13,868 bases of DNA, taken from the NCBI GenBank assembly GCA_003500165.1, contig DNSZ01000270.1, forward strand, positions 1,405 to 15,272. Reading direction: 5' to 3'. The notes beneath the pieces were generated by a model. The model was not told the origin of the DNA. It did not search any database and worked only from the letters and a program-made list of their open reading frames with translations. The translations under genes were made by a program, and so were the position numbers. Source of the stretch: Paracoccaceae bacterium. Its GTDB lineage: Bacteria > Pseudomonadota > Alphaproteobacteria > Rhodobacterales > Rhodobacteraceae. Within the stretch, counting starts at the first letter, position 1. The number at the start of each line of letters is the position of its first letter. Shown here in pieces: positions 13,068 to 13,868 of this stretch.

Positions 13068-13868
13068 ACCCGCTTTACGACGCGCTGTTCGGCCGCCATC
13101 GGGGTGCCGGGACGCCGTTCCTGATCCTGCCCGATGGCGCGGTGCTCAGCCATGGCGACTTCCTTGCCCAGGCCGCGCGACTGGCCCATGCGCTGACAGA
13201 AAGCGGCCTGCGCCCCGGTGACCGGCTGGCAGCACAGGTGGCGAAATCGCCCGCGGCGCTGGCGCTCTATGCGGCCTGCGCCCAGGCCGGCATCGTTTTC
13301 CTGCCGCTCAACACCGCCTATACGCCGACCGAGGTCGACTATTTCATCGCCGACAGCGGCGCGGCGCTGGTGGTGTGCGACACCCGGGCCAAGGCCGACC
13401 TGGCCCCCATCGCCGGGCGCCATGGTGCGCGGCTGGCGACGCTCGATGCCGATGGCGGCGGCAGCCTGTCCGAACAGGCCGCGGCAATGCCGGCAGCGTA
13501 TCCCACCGTGCCCCGGGCGACCGACGATCTGGCCGCCCTGCTCTACACATCGGGCACGACGGGGCGATCGAAGGGCGCGATGCTGAGCCAGCAGAACCTG
13601 CTGTCGAACGCGCAGACCCTGGCCGCGCTGTGGCGTTTCGGCGCCGACGACGTGCTGCTGCACGCGCTGCCGATCTTTCACACCCATGGGCTTTTCGTGG
13701 CGACCAATGTGTCGCTGATCGTTGGCGGGGCGATGATCTTTCTGCCCCGCTTCGACCTCGACGCGATGATCGCGATGATGCCCCGGGCGACCGCGCTGAT
13801 GGGGGTGCCGACCTTTTACACCCGGCTTCTGGACGATCCGCGCTTTACCCGCGACCTGGCCGGGCATA
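13064..13868 (+). CDS. matB: Malonyl-CoA synthetase (MatB), 5' part, runs off the right edge
   Basis: AMP-forming CoA ligase expected to convert malonate, ATP and CoA to malonyl-CoA, AMP and pyrophosphate in the cytoplasm. 268 codons are visible, about half of the usual 500 or so. The AMP-binding P-loop YTSGTTGRSKGAM is at 161-173. The stretches FLPLNTAYTPTEVDYFI (79-95), ALPIFHTHGLFVATNV (201-216) and LMGVPTFYTRLL (245-256) are those I associate with MatB of rhizobia rather than with general fatty-acid CoA ligases. The start is a GTG at 13064-13066 overlapping the matM stop as GTGA; no ATG occurs before residue 142. Coupling to a TRAP transporter and a divergent GntR gene agrees with malonate use. 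A methylmalonate-preferring relative cannot be excluded because the C-terminal domain is outside the window. Confidence 0.9.
   Translation, partial: MNPLYDALFGRHRGAGTPFLILPDGAVLSHGDFLAQAARLAHALTESGLRPGDRLAAQVAKSPAALALYAACAQAGIVFLPLNTAYTPTEVDYFIADSGAALVVCDTRAKADLAPIAGRHGARLATLDADGGGSLSEQAAAMPAAYPTVPRATDDLAALLYTSGTTGRSKGAMLSQQNLLSNAQTLAALWRFGADDVLLHALPIFHTHGLFVATNVSLIVGGAMIFLPRFDLDAMIAMMPRATALMGVPTFYTRLLDDPRFTRDLAGH

Noticed and set aside
1..13868. CRISPR array, tRNA, insertion sequence, attachment site or origin
   Set aside because: No spaced repeat array, tRNA-like cloverleaf, transposase or flanking inverted repeats were noticed in reading either strand; all sizeable stretches are explained by the listed genes.

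Overview
The window is dense, GC-rich bacterial DNA (roughly two thirds GC by eye) with strong G/C third-position bias. It looks like an alphaproteobacterium, most likely Rhodobacterales-like. The support is codon bias, gene style and the load of ABC and TRAP uptake systems; there is no rRNA or other marker, so this is inference. Twelve genes are supported in full or nearly so, plus a partial gene at each edge. I see no RNA gene, insertion sequence, prophage or CRISPR array, and no gene-free stretch longer than about 135 bases.

Region 1 (positions 1 to 6615, minus strand) is a peptide/nickel-type ABC importer operon. Read in the direction of transcription it runs: LysR regulator, solute-binding protein (dppA-like), permeases (dppB-like, dppC-like), ATPases (dppD-like, dppF-like), then the first 36 codons of an unidentified gene leaving the left edge. 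From dppB onward every junction is a 4-base stop/start overlap (TTGA, ATGA, ATGA, GTGA). A strong 12-bp hairpin separates dppA from dppB. Two LysR-type dyads lie between lysR and dppA.

Region 2 (6652 to 9233, minus strand) holds an Fe-S class RNA 5-methyluridine methyltransferase of the RlmD/RlmC family, a small VOC-fold protein, and an orphan periplasmic amino-acid-binding protein of the GltI type. The last two are separated by one base. Their link to the flanking operons is unclear.

Region 3 (9361 to 13868) is the most readable unit. A GntR/FadR-type regulator (minus) diverges from a plus-strand TRAP transporter operon (P, Q, M subunits), which is joined by a 4-base overlap to a malonyl-CoA synthetase (matB) that runs off the right edge. 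The promoter region between them carries the perfect palindrome TTGTATACAA, which fits the FadR-subfamily operator pattern. I read this as malonate uptake and activation: TRAP imports malonate, MatB makes malonyl-CoA, and GntR controls expression. A malonyl-CoA decarboxylase (matA) would be expected just past the right edge.

Most of the content falls in known families. The less ordinary material is regulatory: hairpins placed after both transporter-binding-protein genes, the palindrome cluster in the divergent mat promoter, and the paired dyads in front of dppA.
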